A DNA stretch of 64,000 nt from Methanospirillum hungatei (GTDB lineage Archaea; Halobacteriota; Methanomicrobia; Methanomicrobiales; Methanospirillaceae), in the NCBI RefSeq assembly GCF_019263745.1, contig NZ_CP077107.1:1984001-2048000 (forward strand), in the 5' to 3' direction. Position 1 is the stretch's first letter. Each line of letters begins with the position of its first letter. Positions 57,119-64,000 of this stretch are shown in pieces. Made by a program: the position numbers and the translations under genes. Under the pieces are notes generated by a model, which saw only the letters and a list, made by a program, of their open reading frames with translations, had not been told where the DNA came from and did no database searches.

Positions 57119-58288
57119 TTATGATAATACCCGTGATAACCTCCGGACCCCTTCTTCTATCTGATCGCATGAAGAATTGGTAAAATTAAGCCGCAGGGTG
57201 TTGATACCTCCTCCATCAGTGTAGAAAGGAATACCAGGGAGTACTGCAACTTTTTCTTCGAGAGCTTTGTTAAAGATGTCAAGAGAATTGTAGCCTTCAG
57301 GGAGTGTAATCCATAAAAACATCCCCCCGTCAGGCACAGTGTAGGATATAGAATCAGGAAATTCCTGACGGATTGCCTTGACCATACAATCACACTGTGA
57401 CCGGTATGTGTCAGTAATTTTTTTAATATATGAATCAATCGGGTACTCTGAAAGGTACCGATAGATTATCCGCTGCGCAAGAATGCTTGAATGTAGGTCA
57501 GTCGCCTGCTTTGCAGTAACCAATTGGGTCATCACTTTCTCTGGAGCACATATCCATCCCATCCTCATTCCAGGTGTTATGATTTTGGAAAATGAACCAT
57601 TCATAACTACATGATCTGGAATACTTTTTTTCACCGGTTGATAATACTCGTCCCTGAAACGAATTTCTCCATATGCATCATCTTCAATAAAAACCCGATC
57701 GTGTTCGGAGATGATTTTCGCAATTTCTTTCCTTTTTTTATCAGACCAGGTAATTCCGGAAGGATTTTGAGAATTTGGTACGCCATATACAATCTTACAG
57801 GAATCCACTTCCATGCATCTTCGGATATCATTCAATACAGGCCCATCAGACTCGAGTTTAATAGGATGAAATTGAGGTTCGAACATTGAAAAAGCCTGTA
57901 TAGCTCCAAGATAACCGGGTTCCTCTATTCCTACCGGGGTACCTTTATCAATGAAAACCTTCCCGCAAAGATCCAGGGATTGTTGGGATCCATGAGTAAT
58001 AAGAATCTCTTCCGGGGTTACAGACAGACCATACCGACTATTGTAACGATTCGCAACCCATTCACGAAGTGGGTAATAACCTTCAGTGGTTGCATACTGA
58101 AGAGCGGCGGCACCTTCATCTGTGATAACATCTTTTGAAACCTGTGCCAACTCCTCTACTGGAAAAACTGATGGATTTGGAAGTCCTCCGGCAAAAGAGA
58201 TAATATCCGGATGTTCAGTGACTTTCAGGATTTCACGTATAAAGGAACGGGGTGTTTTGCTCATCCGTTCAGCAAACAGGTAATCCAT
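57119..58288 (-). CDS. PLP-dependent aminotransferase (class I, aminoadipate/aromatic type)
   Basis: A 389-residue fold-type I aminotransferase. ISFAGGLPNPSVFPVEEL, ALQYATTEGYYPLREWVANRY, ITHGSQQSLDLCGKVF, and VPNSQNPSGITW resemble LysN/ARO8-type enzymes. The PLP lysine is in MNGSFSKIITPGMRMGWI. The exact amino donor is not clear from sequence; aromatic or 2-aminoadipate are the usual choices. It is monocistronic between the exporter operon and the S-layer gene. Confidence 0.9.
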   Translation of the reverse strand: MDYLFAERMSKTPRSFIREILKVTEHPDIISFAGGLPNPSVFPVEELAQVSKDVITDEGAAALQYATTEGYYPLREWVANRYNSRYGLSVTPEEILITHGSQQSLDLCGKVFIDKGTPVGIEEPGYLGAIQAFSMFEPQFHPIKLESDGPVLNDIRRCMEVDSCKIVYGVPNSQNPSGITWSDKKRKEIAKIISEHDRVFIEDDAYGEIRFRDEYYQPVKKSIPDHVVMNGSFSKIITPGMRMGWICAPEKVMTQLVTAKQATDLHSSILAQRIIYRYLSEYPIDSYIKKITDTYRSQCDCMVKAIRQEFPDSISYTVPDGGMFLWITLPEGYNSLDIFNKALEEKVAVLPGIPFYTDGGGINTLRLNFTNSSCDQIEEGVRRLSRVLS

Positions 58289-58428
58289 GATGCGTACATG
58301 TTTGTCTGAATCCTATATGACCTTCCTGCACAAGGGATAAGATCAAAACAAGGAACTGAATCAGATTATAATCAAATAAAAAAGAAACCCTGGAATTCCA
58401 GGGAAATCAGATGTTAAACCTGATTTAT

Positions 58429-60954
58429 TTACGCAGTCTTGTTGACTGGTTCTTCAACAACAGGTGCTTCTACAGATGCGTTAACATCTGCAGTTGCGTT
58501 TGCTTCTGCTGCTTCAGTTGTGACTTCTACAACGGGTGCTTCTGTAACGACCGGTTCTGCTACTGCGACCGGTGCTGCTCCAGCTTCAACAACGTTGAAG
58601 AGTGAGGTCTCAACTACATCGGTGGTGACACCTGCGACACGGACAATGTACTCATCCGGCTTGAAGGTGCTTGCATCGACGGTAAAGCTCCACTTGTTCA
58701 GACCGTCAGTGCCCTGCTGGACCTTGACAGTTCCGGTTGCACCGTTGAACTCTCCACTCTGTGACTTGTCGGTCGGCTTGAATGAGGAAGAAGTTACCTC
58801 AACAAGGAGATCGTTGTCATCATACATGAGGTTGGTAGTACCGGAGATCTCAAACTTGGAACCTACAGCCTGCTCACCGATTGGGTTGATGGTAACCTTT
58901 GGCTCCTCTACGAGGAACTGCATCTTGGTGTAGATATCGTCAACCATTGCAGAGTCGATTGCTTTGACAAGTGCTTCTGCTGCATCGGTTCCCTGGAGTG
59001 CTCCTGCACCGCCGATTCTGAAAACTTCAGAGTCACGGGTTGGGTATGCACCAAGGATCTTCTGTGGCTCAAGCGCGTTGTCTGGGTAGACATCGAACTC
59101 ATTGTTGTACATTGGGTGCTGGATAACTACGAAGTACTGTCCTGCATAGAGAGATGCGGTTTCTGCACCCTTGATTTCGTGCTCGAATGACATGTCATCG
59201 TTCACGGACTCAGTTGCGTAGAGAACCTTGTTCTTTCCGAGGATCCAGATTGCAATACCCTTGGACGGGTCGCCTTCTGCGGTACCACGGAGGTACATCT
59301 TGTCACCCTTTGCAACAACACTTGCGGAAGCGGTTGCCTGGATGTACGGTTTCTTGATCACGAGTGAGACAGTGTCGTACTGTGCGTCACTGAGGTGATC
59401 CTTGTCGCGCGGAGCGCTAACTGCGTAAACGGTGTAGGTACCTGCATCCATCTCAAGGTTGGCAGTCTGCCACTTGAACTCGTAGGTATCGTCATCCTGA
59501 ACGTCAGCCTGGTCAAAGGATGCCGGCTGGTCGTTGTTGACTTCCTTACGTGGGGATTTCAGCATACCACCTACGTTCGGGAGGTTTGGACCGGTTATGA
59601 ACAGATAGGTAACGTCAGTCTCGGAGTTAGTACCGGAGATCTTGACTTCCTCACCAAGGTAGTAGCTCTGGTCACCAGATGCGACGATGGTTACATCGCC
59701 CTTCTCTACCTTGACATCGACTTCATCAGACTTGTACTGGCTTCCGGATTTGCGTTCTACACGGATAGTGTACTTCTTGTCCTTGGTGTCTTTGGAGGTC
59801 TTCCACTCAACGGTTCTGGTTCCACTGGAATTGAGTTTTACAAGTGCGTAGAACTTGGTTCCGTGGAATTCGGGATCATCGGGGACATCCTGCTTGATGC
59901 TCTTCCCTGCTCCTCCCTCATACTGGTACTTACCGATTTCGTACGGTCCTGCGGCTGCGTCCTGCTTGACATCAGCCTGGGTGGACAGAATCATCGGTGG
60001 CTGGTCATCAGGCTGGCCGGTCATTGAGCCGGTTCCCTTTGCCCAGACGTAGTACTCAGCGTTCGGGACACCAGTGATGGTGACAGAGAATGGGTTGCCA
60101 CGGACAACTGTGTCCTTGTTGGCTTCGATCTTCACCTGGTCGGTGGCGATCTGAACACTCTTTACTGCAGAGATAGTCTTACCGGTGTAATCTGAACCGT
60201 CAGGTGCAGTGTACTGGTCCTTCATACCGTTGGCGTTACACTCTGCCCAGACCGTGTAGGTACCTGCCTTGTACATGCGGTTACCATACTGATCCTCGGC
60301 TGCAGTGTTCCATCCATCGTTCGGTGCCGGCTCAGTGTGCTTGTTGTCTGGGGATACCCAGTACCAGAGCTGCTGGTTGACAGCAAGCTGGGTCAGCGAA
60401 ATTTCCTTGCCGTTGTTGCCAACGAGGTTGGTGTAGACACCACCATCTGCACTCTTTACTTTGATCTTGAAAGGTGCATCTGCAGGCTGGAACCCTGGAC
60501 GGGTGATGATGCTCTGCATGTTGGTCTCAACCACAAAGTTTCCGTAGTTGCCTACAGGAATAGCCTTGCCAGTTACATCTTCATCAACAGATCCATCCCA
60601 GACCTTCAGGTTGAGTGATGGTTCTTTGATGTTAAATGCGAGCGGGCCTTTTACGCTGCCGTTCCACTGATACCAGTTGCCGGTCTTTCCGACGAAGATA
60701 TCAGGAGAAACATAAAATGACTGTGCGTTGGTAACCTGCTGGATATCTGCAGGCTGCTCAGTCTCAGTGTTGGTACCTGGCTGCCACCATGCAATCTGGC
60801 TGGCGCCTCCGGTTGCTGCAGAGACATCAAGCCCCTTCTCACCAAGGAAAACTTCTCCTCCGGCGGGGATCTTGTTGATTGCTGCAGTAGCGGGGAATGC
60901 CATGATTGCAAGTGCAACAAGCACCATCATGACAACTGCAAATCGTGCGTTCAT
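58429..60954 (-). CDS. S-layer-type surface protein (DUF3821 family)
   Basis: An abundant-type surface protein of 841 residues. The signal peptide (FAVVMMVLVALAIMAFPATAA) is followed by the DUF3821 N terminus KIPAGGEVFLGEKGLDV (28-44), then several beta-rich Ig-like blocks, with recurring phrases such as GTYTVWA, GTYTVYA and KADVTI-like strands. The last 45 residues or so are a Val/Glu/Ala/Thr-rich tail ending VEEPVNKTA, without a membrane helix or a visible sorting signal. Codon use is biased, as for highly expressed genes. The ATG at 60954 has GGAGG 8 nt upstream. Confidence 0.88.
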   Translation of the reverse strand: MNARFAVVMMVLVALAIMAFPATAAINKIPAGGEVFLGEKGLDVSAATGGASQIAWWQPGTNTETEQPADIQQVTNAQSFYVSPDIFVGKTGNWYQWNGSVKGPLAFNIKEPSLNLKVWDGSVDEDVTGKAIPVGNYGNFVVETNMQSIITRPGFQPADAPFKIKVKSADGGVYTNLVGNNGKEISLTQLAVNQQLWYWVSPDNKHTEPAPNDGWNTAAEDQYGNRMYKAGTYTVWAECNANGMKDQYTAPDGSDYTGKTISAVKSVQIATDQVKIEANKDTVVRGNPFSVTITGVPNAEYYVWAKGTGSMTGQPDDQPPMILSTQADVKQDAAAGPYEIGKYQYEGGAGKSIKQDVPDDPEFHGTKFYALVKLNSSGTRTVEWKTSKDTKDKKYTIRVERKSGSQYKSDEVDVKVEKGDVTIVASGDQSYYLGEEVKISGTNSETDVTYLFITGPNLPNVGGMLKSPRKEVNNDQPASFDQADVQDDDTYEFKWQTANLEMDAGTYTVYAVSAPRDKDHLSDAQYDTVSLVIKKPYIQATASASVVAKGDKMYLRGTAEGDPSKGIAIWILGKNKVLYATESVNDDMSFEHEIKGAETASLYAGQYFVVIQHPMYNNEFDVYPDNALEPQKILGAYPTRDSEVFRIGGAGALQGTDAAEALVKAIDSAMVDDIYTKMQFLVEEPKVTINPIGEQAVGSKFEISGTTNLMYDDNDLLVEVTSSSFKPTDKSQSGEFNGATGTVKVQQGTDGLNKWSFTVDASTFKPDEYIVRVAGVTTDVVETSLFNVVEAGAAPVAVAEPVVTEAPVVEVTTEAAEANATADVNASVEAPVVEEPVNKTA

Positions 60955-60991
60955 TACATGTCCTCCGAATGAATTCAACCCATACCTGAGG

Positions 60992-61086
60992 CATCAGGCT
61001 ATCTATCCTGATGAATACAGATATGGAATACTCCGAGAGTAACTCCGAAGTATCATTACTTAGTTGTCTGGTATATTTTATATTCT
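60992..61086 (-). promoter_or_regulatory. Promoter and hairpin leader of the S-layer gene
   Basis: TATA candidate AATATAAAATATAC lies at about 61073-61086 (minus). The predicted leader of about 100 nt contains a perfect 7-bp hairpin, CATCAGG (60992-60998) with CCTGATG (61007-61013), just upstream of the ribosome site, and smaller hairpins around ACTCCGAGAGT (61029-61040). Confidence 0.55.
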
Positions 61087-61490
61087 TGTGATCTGTTTTG
61101 GGATTGAAAATTAAAGAGACACTATAATTGAGACAGGAATTCGTTAATAATGCCTATTTTTTAAGAAATATGACCTATTTTACCCCTAATCCTTTGATCA
61201 GAGAAAGTATTTAATATATTGTGTAAAGACCTAAAACTCATATCTTTTTTTAATCAATTCTTTCAGCGCCATGAAAAAGTATCTCTGGAAGATTCCAATA
61301 TTCCTTCATCACCTGCCCGCCTCACTCTGAAAATTAATTATTAACATTGAAAAAAGTTGTGAAAACTTATAGGTATATGTTTTTAAAAAAAATGTGAGAA
61401 GAAATAATATTCGGAAACTGACCGTTTCAAGATAAAAAAAAGCCTTTTTTTATGATAATTAAAAAAGTCAGATCTATAAAAAGAATGAAA
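61087..61490. other. AT-rich gap of about 400 nt between the S-layer gene and tRNA-Thr
   Basis: No gene is supported. It is rich in A/T runs, for example around 61380-61400 and 61435-61455. T-rich stretches after the tRNA-Thr gene (minus direction) could end its transcription. Confidence 0.5.
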
Positions 61491-61563
61491 AGCCTCAGCC
61501 GAGATTTGAACTCGGGACCTGTTGATTACAAGTCAACCGCTCTGCCAGCTAAGCCACTGAGGC
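61491..61563 (-). tRNA. tRNA-Thr (TGT)
   Basis: On the minus strand the acceptor GCCTCAG pairs with CTGAGGC, followed by discriminator T73. The anticodon loop CTTGTAA gives TGT, reading ACA/ACG-type threonine codons. D arm GGCTTAGCTGGCAGAGC and T arm with GTTCAAATC are normal. No intron, no encoded CCA. Confidence 0.95.
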
Positions 61564-61646
61564 GCGGAAACATGTAGTATTTTTCAACACATAAAGATAC
61601 TGTTTGATCGGTTTCTTTTTCCACTTTTGGTACAGACCAATCTGGG

Positions 61647-62873
61647 ATGGTACAGCTGACTGTGGATATCGGGGGCAGACCTGGCGTAGATTGCCGTGGA
61701 TTTTGTTCATATTGTTATTTTAAGCATGCAAAGGAAGTTCCTGCCTTTGGATGCAAATACTGTCTTCCATTCACAAAAGGCTGTGATTACTGTACACGGA
61801 GTGTGCAGGAAAAATATTCGGGTTTTATTCCTCTCCGGGATGTCACAGAAAAAGTTTTGGCTGATCTTCAGGTGTTAAGTGGTGATCTTACCAGGATCAC
61901 AATTTCCGGAGGTGGAGATCCAAGTTGTTATCCGGAATTTTCTGATCTCATCGAGCTTTTAGGAACACTAGAAGCGCCTCTCCATATTGGTTATACCAGT
62001 GGGAAAGGTTTTGATAATCCTGATATCGCAGATTTTCTCATAGAGAACGGACTGCAGGAGATTTCATTTACTGTATTCTCCCATAAACCGGAACTCCGCC
62101 GTTCATTTATGAACGATCCTACACCTGATGCTTCATTGGAAGTCCTTCTCCGGCTTGCCAAAGAGATCGATGTATACGCCGCGCTTGTGATACTTCCCGG
62201 CGTAAACGATGGAGATGCTCTCTATGATACAATCCGTTGGCTTGAACAGGCAGGAGTCAAAGGAACGATTTTAATGAGGTTTGCAAATGCTCCAGAGCAG
62301 GGTCTTATCCTCAATAATGCTCCTATCATATCAGATCAACCGGTTCATTCAATAGAGGAGTTCTCAAGGCTTGTCAGGAGTGTTAAAAAGATAACACACA
62401 TGAGAATCTCCGGAACACCCTTATGTGATCCCGACCTTGAATCCCCATTTATTCTATTGAAAGAGAATAAGCTTCTGCAGACACTCCCAAAAGTCGCCAA
62501 ACATGCAACAATCATCACTGGAAGCATCGCAGCCCCATATATCTCTCAAATAATTGAAAGCAGAGGGGGAAAAAAACTCGTAACACCAGTGAAGAAAGAA
62601 ATTGCAGATCTCATAACTATTGATGATTTGAAGGAACTCAACCTTCACGAATTACCTGAAACAATAATCATACCAGGAAGATCCTTTGTCCATAACTCTG
62701 AAGCTGAAAGAATATTATCCGCTGACGGAGTCCAACGGACAATTATCCGCGGTCCTGACATGCTGACAGCTGATGGGGAAACGTCTATGGGCATGACTCG
62801 GGATGAAGTTCTCTCCCTGGAACTGGAAGGATTTCGAACACTCATAAACCTCATCAACCAATGGGGTTCCTGA
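61647..62873 (+). CDS. mmp10: Mmp10, radical SAM methyltransferase for McrA arginine
   Basis: Methanogenesis marker protein 10, which adds a methyl group to a conserved arginine in methyl-coenzyme M reductase (5-methylarginine). The 408-residue protein has the radical SAM motif DCRGFCSYCYF (Cys in CxxxCxxC), and a second Cys-rich loop FGCKYCLPFTKGCDYC that binds a further metal in this family. ITISGGGDPSCYPEFSDLI follows. The C-terminal 150 residues form the expected cobalamin-associated domain. Its presence confirms a methanogen. Confidence 0.93.
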   Translation: MVQLTVDIGGRPGVDCRGFCSYCYFKHAKEVPAFGCKYCLPFTKGCDYCTRSVQEKYSGFIPLRDVTEKVLADLQVLSGDLTRITISGGGDPSCYPEFSDLIELLGTLEAPLHIGYTSGKGFDNPDIADFLIENGLQEISFTVFSHKPELRRSFMNDPTPDASLEVLLRLAKEIDVYAALVILPGVNDGDALYDTIRWLEQAGVKGTILMRFANAPEQGLILNNAPIISDQPVHSIEEFSRLVRSVKKITHMRISGTPLCDPDLESPFILLKENKLLQTLPKVAKHATIITGSIAAPYISQIIESRGGKKLVTPVKKEIADLITIDDLKELNLHELPETIIIPGRSFVHNSEAERILSADGVQRTIIRGPDMLTADGETSMGMTRDEVLSLELEGFRTLINLINQWGS

Positions 62874-62901
62874 CAGTACCCTTATCATCTGTAAAGATTT
62901 A

Positions 62902-63061
62902 CTATATACCGCACTTTTCATAGTGCTGGCAGACGCAAATCCGACGTGATTACAATCACTGCCCTCAATCCGGGGCTTTGGGATTGCAGAGAGTTAGCAG
63001 GTTATATTATCTGGCTCTTTTCTCTCTCAGGATTTTGCTCTGTTTACAGGAGGATATAGAA
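62902..63061 (+). promoter_or_regulatory. Promoter and folded leader of rps15
   Basis: TATA-like CTATATAC at 62902-62909 predicts a start near 62930. The leader, about 130 nt, holds two perfect hairpins: GTGAT[TACA]ATCAC (62946-62959) and CAATCC/GGATTG (62966-62971 with 62981-62986). The ribosome site AGGAGG at 63048-63053 is 8 nt before the ATG. Confidence 0.5.
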
Positions 63062-63520
63062 ATGGCACGAATGCATGCCCGTAGAAGAGGTATTTCACGT
63101 TCAGTCAGACCCTACCGGACACAGGCACCGGAATGGTCCAATACTGACAAGGAAAGCATCATCAAGCAGATTGTCGACCTGCGAAGACAAGGAAGTTCAA
63201 CCGCTGAAATTGGGCTTGTTATGCGTGACAAGTACGGAGTCCCCAGCGTAAAACTTGCCACAGGCAAGAAAATTACACAGATACTCCGTGAGAATGACCT
63301 TGGAACAGAAATTCCTGAGGATCTTCGCAACTTGATTCAGAGAGCACTCGGTATGAGAAAACACCTCTCTGAGAACAAACGTGATGTTCATAACAAACGC
63401 CAGCTCATGCTGACCGAGTCAAAAGTTCGCAGACTTGTAAAATATTACGTGAAAAGCAAAAAACTTCCAAAAGGCTGGGTTTACAAGCCAGATACAGCAG
63501 AAATTCTCCTGTCCAGATAA
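63062..63520 (+). CDS. rps15: Ribosomal protein S15 (archaeal uS15)
   Basis: A 152-residue archaeal/eukaryotic-type uS15 with the N-terminal extension MARMHARRRGISRSVRPYR and core IVDLRRQGSSTAEIGLVMRDKYGVPSV. The rRNA-binding part is HLSENKRDVHNKRQLMLTESKVRRLVKYY. The ATG at 63062, after a strong ribosome site, matches the family start; upstream in-frame codons are leader. It is followed closely by a DHH phosphoesterase gene, a common archaeal pairing. Confidence 0.97.
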   Translation: MARMHARRRGISRSVRPYRTQAPEWSNTDKESIIKQIVDLRRQGSSTAEIGLVMRDKYGVPSVKLATGKKITQILRENDLGTEIPEDLRNLIQRALGMRKHLSENKRDVHNKRQLMLTESKVRRLVKYYVKSKKLPKGWVYKPDTAEILLSR

Positions 63521-63533
63521 TCCTGCGATTGAT

Positions 63534-64000
63534 ATGTCCATTGATACTGCTGCAAAAGATCTTGCAAATGAGTTATTAAGACAGAGATACGTTGAAGTGC
63601 TCTGTCACCATGATGCAGATGGTATTGCAGCAGGATCGATCATGGCAATGGCACTATACCGTGCCAGCATCCCATTCAGACTCCGGATAACCCATCGGTT
63701 ATCTGAAAACGACCTCCCGAAAACAAAGCCTCTTTTATTATGTGATCTTGGATCAGGTCTTGCAGAACTGCCTGAGGATACTATGGTCATTGATCATCAT
63801 CTGTCATTTTTTGAGGGGCCATACCATGTCAATCCAAGACTTGACGGAATCGATGGTGATAAGGATTTAAGTGCAGCAGGTGCTGCCTATCTTGTTGCAA
63901 ATGCCCTGGGAGATAACAGAGATCTTGCAGGTCTCATCCTTCTTGGGATTATCGGGGACAATCAGACTCTTACCGGAAAAAACCAGGAAATTTACCGTGA
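63534..64000 (+). CDS. DHH-family phosphoesterase (RecJ-like), 5' part
   Basis: The first 155 codons of a gene that leaves the window. MSIDTAAKDLANELLRQRYVEVLCHHDADGIAAGS gives the DHH motif I region (HHDADG); LLLCDLGSG and VIDHHL are motifs II and III (the DHH box). RecJ-like archaeal proteins of this type act as exonucleases on single-stranded DNA or RNA and work with the replication machinery. It begins 13 nt after the rps15 stop and has no stop codon before base 64000. Confidence 0.88.
   Translation, partial: MSIDTAAKDLANELLRQRYVEVLCHHDADGIAAGSIMAMALYRASIPFRLRITHRLSENDLPKTKPLLLCDLGSGLAELPEDTMVIDHHLSFFEGPYHVNPRLDGIDGDKDLSAAGAAYLVANALGDNRDLAGLILLGIIGDNQTLTGKNQEIYR

Noticed and set aside
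59395-60027. Open frame of 210 codons opposite the S-layer gene
   Set aside because: It arises from the codon bias of the highly expressed gene on the other strand.

Overview
The window comes from a hydrogen- and formate-using methanogenic archaeon of the Methanomicrobiales, most like Methanospirillum. Support for this is archaeal rRNA with tRNA-Ala in the spacer, an FdhAB formate dehydrogenase, Mmp10 (the McrA arginine methyltransferase), archaeal FEN1, archaeal S15, a DUF3821-type S-layer protein and TATA-box promoters. The genus is inferred from remembered protein families; no search was run.

Layout. 1-3485 (minus): rRNA operon, with the 5' part of 23S, tRNA-Ala and all of 16S, plus its leader, processing stem and promoter up to about 3650. 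4031-12812 (plus): one long, tightly overlapping operon for cobalt uptake (cbiMNQO) and the anaerobic corrin pathway (cbiT, L, F, G, H, C, D, E). 12813-13227: a gene-free gap holding a strongly folded RNA candidate. 13228-14757: a full-length IS1634-type transposase relative that appears to have lost both catalytic aspartates. 14856-23701: mostly DNA repair (MutY-like glycosylase, class II photolyase, MutL, MutS), with a radical SAM protein and a DUF4258/DUF2283 pair. 23846-27353: argC, a CBS protein, argJ, argB. 27368-30111: a CcdA/DsbD-like thiol protein, a chorismate-mutase-like protein, a small membrane protein and a broken AlbA_2 gene. 30132-33375 (minus): fdhA-fdhB behind a palindromic start region.

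33927-38503 holds a TPR protein, three CheW-type proteins without CheA, an M50 protease and an acidic protein of unknown function. hisD follows. 39827-43569 (minus) is an overlapping three-gene operon: GT2 glycosyltransferase, TPR protein with a helix-turn-helix-like tail, and a BrxD-like P-loop ATPase. 43681-49955 (plus) is housekeeping: hotdog thioesterase, pyrG, guaA ATPase subunit, argD, hisC, adenylate kinase-like protein and a CDP-alcohol phosphotransferase. 49950-53934 (minus) has an exported protein with eight PKD repeats, fen and a small membrane protein. 53979-57105 (plus) has a presenilin-type protease and an ABC-2 exporter. Then come an aminotransferase, the S-layer gene, tRNA-Thr, mmp10, rps15 and the start of a DHH phosphoesterase gene cut by the window edge.

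The best candidates for something undescribed are the folded RNA at 12847-13042 beside the catalytically degenerate transposase relative, and the GT2/TPR/BrxD-like ATPase operon. Less striking but checkable: paired cysteines in the PKD repeats, the fdh palindrome, and substitutions at expected active-site positions in CbiC, the chorismate-mutase-like protein, the MutY-like glycosylase and MutL.
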